Source: Lachnoclostridium phytofermentans | GTDB lineage: Bacteria; Bacillota; Clostridia; Lachnospirales; Lachnospiraceae | Assembly (NCBI RefSeq): GCF_000733755.1 | Contig: NZ_JPOF01000002.1 | Span: 372,001-436,000, forward strand | Direction of reading: 5' to 3' | Length of the DNA stretch: 64,000 nt | Shown here: piece by piece, positions 61,098-64,000 of the stretch | Layout: every line of letters begins with the position of its first letter | Position numbering within the stretch: the stretch's first letter is position 1 | Position numbers and translations under genes: made by a program | The notes under the pieces: generated by a model | Databases searched by the model: none | What the model was told of the DNA's origin: nothing | The model's input: only the letters and a program-made list of their open reading frames with translations

Positions 61098-61890
61098 TCG
61101 CTTCACCACCTTCTTGTCCTACTAACTCATTACGTTTTGTAGGGGACAGGAAGGACTTTAATTTTTCTTCAATTACTCGAGGGTTCTCACCAGCCTGAAT
61201 TGACAGTAAGCCTTCCACCATAACTTCCTTCATCATGATTTCACTCGCATTGTTTGCTTTTAATTTATTCGATACAGGGATACAAATCCAGTTAGCTAAC
61301 ATGGAACCATAAAATGTGGTAACTAACGCTACCGCCATATTAGGTCCAACAGAATTTACATCCTGCATTTTACTAAGCATGTTAATCAAACCGATCAATG
61401 TACCAATCATACCCCAAGCAGGACCCGCTGCACCAAGGTTATCCCAAAAACCTATGATAGATTTATGCCTTTCTTCAATACACCCTAGTTCTGTTTCCAA
61501 GATGCTTCTTACCAATTCAGGATCTGTTCCATCAACGATGAGAAGAACTCCCTTTTTCATAAATTCATCTTCAATACTATTTGCTGCCTCTTCAAGCGCT
61601 AATAATCCTTCTTTTCTAGCAACGTTAGATAAAGTAATAATGCTATCAATTGTTTCCTTCTCATTCGAAGGAAGTGGTTTTAATATCAAAGCAAAACTCT
61701 TTAAACTATTCAAATATGTTGAAAAACTAGGACTCATTGCTAAAGCCGAAAAGAATGCACCACCAAAGGTAATTAAGACTGAGTCTCGATCAATGAAACC
61801 CATAAGCGCACCAAAACCATCCTGTATCGTGATACCAAAGATAACAAGAACCAGTGTTAGCACTAAACCAACCACGGATGCCAAATCCAA
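61090..61890 (-). CDS. motA: Flagellar stator protein MotA
   Basis: About 266 residues, four membrane helices. FGGAFFSALAMSP, the cytosolic loop with charged residues (about 90-150), and GPAWGMIGTLIGLINML with the conserved Pro. The likely start is TTG 61890 giving MDLASVVGL, the usual MotA opening, after GGTGG; a GTG at 61899 is possible. Pairs with MotB. Confidence 0.93.
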   Translation of the reverse strand: MDLASVVGLVLTLVLVIFGITIQDGFGALMGFIDRDSVLITFGGAFFSALAMSPSFSTYLNSLKSFALILKPLPSNEKETIDSIITLSNVARKEGLLALEEAANSIEDEFMKKGVLLIVDGTDPELVRSILETELGCIEERHKSIIGFWDNLGAAGPAWGMIGTLIGLINMLSKMQDVNSVGPNMAVALVTTFYGSMLANWICIPVSNKLKANNASEIMMKEVMVEGLLSIQAGENPRVIEEKLKSFLSPTKRNELVGQEGGEAIG

Positions 61891-62026
61891 AAAAACCACC
61901 CACCTATCGTCAAATATTCACTTTCTAATTTAGCAACAGAAACTATGTATCTTATCTATTGTCTCTGTATTTTTTATATCTTTAGCACTTATTTGTGCTT
62001 CTTTTTCAAAATTACCATTTTCGATA

Positions 62027-62233
62027 TTATTCATCATTTTGCGATATTGTCTGACAGAAAACTTCTTTTTTATATAATTTTACTAGACTTACTACATTTT
62101 GTCTACTTTCTTTTACGAATATTTTTTTTCCATTCACTAAGGTAATTACTGTATCTGGAACCTCTTCTATGATTTCAATTAAATCACAATTTAGTGTAAA
62201 TGGTATATCATTTAACCTAGTAAGATTAATCAT
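62027..62233 (-). CDS. flbD: Flagellar protein FlbD
   Basis: 68 residues: MINLTRLNDIPFTLNCDLIEIIEEVPDTVI (in part) and NGKKIFVKES match the short FlbD family found after flgE in Firmicutes and spirochaetes; role unclear, needed for motility in some. ATG 62233 has GGGAGG 6 bases upstream; a longer frame to 62290 is rejected. About 136 bases lie between it and motA. Confidence 0.9.
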   Translation of the reverse strand: MINLTRLNDIPFTLNCDLIEIIEEVPDTVITLVNGKKIFVKESRQNVVSLVKLYKKEVFCQTISQNDE

Positions 62234-62337
62234 GATATCCTCCCTTCCCTCGTTAGAACTTCCTGCATCCAAAGCCGTTGCATCAGACACAGGAAGTTAG
62301 GCGGCGTTTATTGACGCCTTAGAAATTCTCTTCACTC

Positions 62338-63777
62338 TTATCTCTTCAGATTAATTAACTCCTCAAGAAGGGTATCTGAGGTTGTTATTATTCTTGAATT
62401 TGCCTGGAATCCTCTTTGTGTTGTTATCATTTCAGTAAACTGCTGTGAAAGATCAACATTCGACATTTCAAGTACACCTGTTATAAATTTTCCACCAGAT
62501 GATGTGATGTCCTCACCAACACCGTTAAACTCCCCAGAGTTAGGTGTTGCTGCAAACATATTGTTTCCAATCGCTTCTAATCCGGCTGGATTTGAGAACG
62601 TAGCAACGACAACCTGTCCAAGCAATTTACGGTCTCCATTGTCGTAAGTACCAAAAATCATACCTTGCTGATCAACGGATATACCAGACATATTACCGGC
62701 TGCTTTACCTGCACCTGATCCATCATCTTTGGTTCCCTTTGTGGATTCCACTGTTGTTGTACCACTGTTGTTATACATAGTAATGGAAGAGAAATCAATT
62801 TTTACTTCTTTAAATGGATCAGGATCCGCATTAATTTTGAACTTAATGCTAGATGCATCCTCAGCATCATCCCCTACACTAACAAAGTTACCATTTGCTC
62901 CATTAAATTTAAGATCGATTTCATCACACTCAACTTCTAAAGTACCATCTTCATTTACGGTAACAGAACCACTACCACTTCCAAAATTAAAATCCGTAAT
63001 ATTGGAAGCTTCGTATGTAATATCACCAGTGTCTGGATCAACTATTTCCTTTACGAAGATAGAATCCCCATTCTTATCATAGATGTTTTGAATGGTAACC
63101 TTATAATCACTCGTGGAATCTTCACTTTGTTTAATTTTCATCTCAGCGGTATAGCTGTTACCTAAATTATCAAAGAAAGACATATTCACGATACGACCTG
63201 CTTGTGATGTAAGGTTCGTATCCATACTATCGATGTTTCCATGAAGATAGATATCAGTAGTCGCTTCTGGAGCAGAATAAAGATTATCAGGTGACATAAC
63301 ACGAAGTGGTTTCACTGTGCCAGATACGGTCTTAGTCGGATCTTCTTGACTCGGCTCCCATCCCATTACGGTAGCACCAGTTGGGGTACATAAGGTACCT
63401 GCTGCATCTACATTAAAAGAACCTGCTTTGGTAAAAAAGTTGCCTACGCCATTATTTACAACAAAGAAACCATCTCCCTCAATCATCAAATCGAAAGGAT
63501 TATCAGTTCTTTGAGATCCACCGGTTTTTGTAATGCTTGTTGTAATTGATGCAAGATTTGCACCAAGACCAACCTGCATTGCGTTAGTACCGGCAGTTCC
63601 TGTTTTTGCATTAGGACCAGAAGCACTTTTTGTTGTTTGATATAAAATATCAGAAAATGTTGCTGAACTTGCTTTAAAACCTACTGTGTTGACGTTAGAT
63701 ATGTTATTACCAATAACGTCCATCTTGGTCTGGTGAACTCTAAGTCCGGAAACACCAGAATATAATGATCTCATCAT
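62338..63777 (-). CDS. flgE: Flagellar hook protein FlgE
   Basis: 479 residues. N-terminal SLYSGVSGLRVHQTKMDVIGNNISNVNTVGFK (rod/hook signature, in part), Asp/Ser-rich variable middle (about 150-380), and C-terminal coiled segment ending ITTSDTLLEELINLKR. Builds the hook. AGGAGG is 9 bases before the first ATG; the second ATG (63774) is possible. Confidence 0.96.
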   Translation of the reverse strand: MMRSLYSGVSGLRVHQTKMDVIGNNISNVNTVGFKASSATFSDILYQTTKSASGPNAKTGTAGTNAMQVGLGANLASITTSITKTGGSQRTDNPFDLMIEGDGFFVVNNGVGNFFTKAGSFNVDAAGTLCTPTGATVMGWEPSQEDPTKTVSGTVKPLRVMSPDNLYSAPEATTDIYLHGNIDSMDTNLTSQAGRIVNMSFFDNLGNSYTAEMKIKQSEDSTSDYKVTIQNIYDKNGDSIFVKEIVDPDTGDITYEASNITDFNFGSGSGSVTVNEDGTLEVECDEIDLKFNGANGNFVSVGDDAEDASSIKFKINADPDPFKEVKIDFSSITMYNNSGTTTVESTKGTKDDGSGAGKAAGNMSGISVDQQGMIFGTYDNGDRKLLGQVVVATFSNPAGLEAIGNNMFAATPNSGEFNGVGEDITSSGGKFITGVLEMSNVDLSQQFTEMITTQRGFQANSRIITTSDTLLEELINLKR

Positions 63778-63866
63778 AAGAAAAAACCTCCTACTAGGTG
63801 AATGTGATTAGCTTCTGTCAATCCACTAATATCGCTTCCCGAAGGTCCAGCGTTTCATTCACATCT

Positions 63867-64000
63867 TTACATTATTACTGCACCGTCAATGTTTGTAAAT
63901 ACTTTATCCTCTCCATCATTCACTGCAGTAACTACGGTATTATTTTTAATATTTACTATAAATGCGAGATTGTCCACCATGACTAACGACTCTTTGATTC
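63867..64000 (-). CDS. Flagellar operon protein (TIGR02530 type), C-terminal part
   Basis: Runs off the right edge. The 43 visible codons include ESLVMVDNLAFIVNIKNNTV and end in VFTNIDGAVIM, the conserved tail of the short flagellar operon protein that sits before flgE in Firmicutes. No function is established; it may assist hook assembly. It shows the operon continues to the right. Confidence 0.82.
   Translation of the reverse strand, partial: IKESLVMVDNLAFIVNIKNNTVVTAVNDGEDKVFTNIDGAVIM

Overview
The window looks like a chromosomal piece of a low-G+C, motile, anaerobic plant-polysaccharide-degrading Firmicute of the Lachnospiraceae, most like Lachnoclostridium (Clostridium) phytofermentans. 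The species is inferred from gene content, not from a database search. The grounds are secreted multi-domain pectate lyases, a meso-diaminopimelate dehydrogenase, a T-box leader, an oxygen and iron stress gene set, strong AGGAGG ribosome sites, and a fla/che operon in Bacillus/Clostridium order ending in a SwrB-like gene followed by rpsB-tsf.

Layout. 0.1-5.1 kb: ddh, an aldose epimerase, a peroxide block (OhrR-type regulator and two glutathione-peroxidase paralogues) and a GNAT acetyltransferase. 5.4-11.5 kb: two tandem secreted pectate lyases (PL1, and PL1 plus PL9) that share N- and C-terminal modules, each with a cre-like palindrome upstream. 12.0-13.6 kb: a threonyl-tRNA synthetase gene with an intact promoter and T-box leader but an internal frameshifting deletion of the catalytic core. 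13.7-20.1 kb: a ferri-siderophore ABC importer and an MFS transporter, divergent from an AraC-type activator, with Fur-like boxes in both promoters. 20.2 kb: a CarD-family regulator. 21.2-24.8 kb: an amino-acid ABC importer whose binding protein resembles the cysteine-binding protein CjaA. It is preceded by a 33-codon leader peptide with a run of Cys codons, an intrinsic terminator, and a second small reading frame that overlaps the first permease start. This is a candidate cysteine attenuator and the most interesting feature here. 24.8-26.7 kb: small proteins, a hydrolase and an autoregulated winged-helix regulator. 26.9-33.5 kb: superoxide dismutase and sufCBDSU. 33.86-36.2 kb: a G+C-richer MATE plus phosphotransferase module, bordered by a degenerate copy of the tsf 3' end. 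36.6-38.5 kb: rpsB-tsf.

38.8-64 kb: one long minus-strand flagellar and chemotaxis operon, read from the right edge: flagellar operon protein (partial), flgE, flbD, motA, motB, fliL, fliM, fliY, cheY, fliO, fliP, fliQ, fliR, flhB, flhA, flhF, flhG, a PilZ protein, cheB, cheA, cheW, cheC, cheD, a small membrane protein, sigma factor fliA/sigD, a FapA-like protein, two small accessory genes and a MltG-like tail protein. Many genes overlap or nearly touch, which implies translational coupling. The operon promoter lies outside the window. A tandem pair of identical 47-bp palindromic units sits between cheB and the PilZ gene.

Start codons were chosen from ribosome sites, so several differ from the longest reading frame. 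Promoter, operator and terminator calls are by eye. No alignment or folding program was run.
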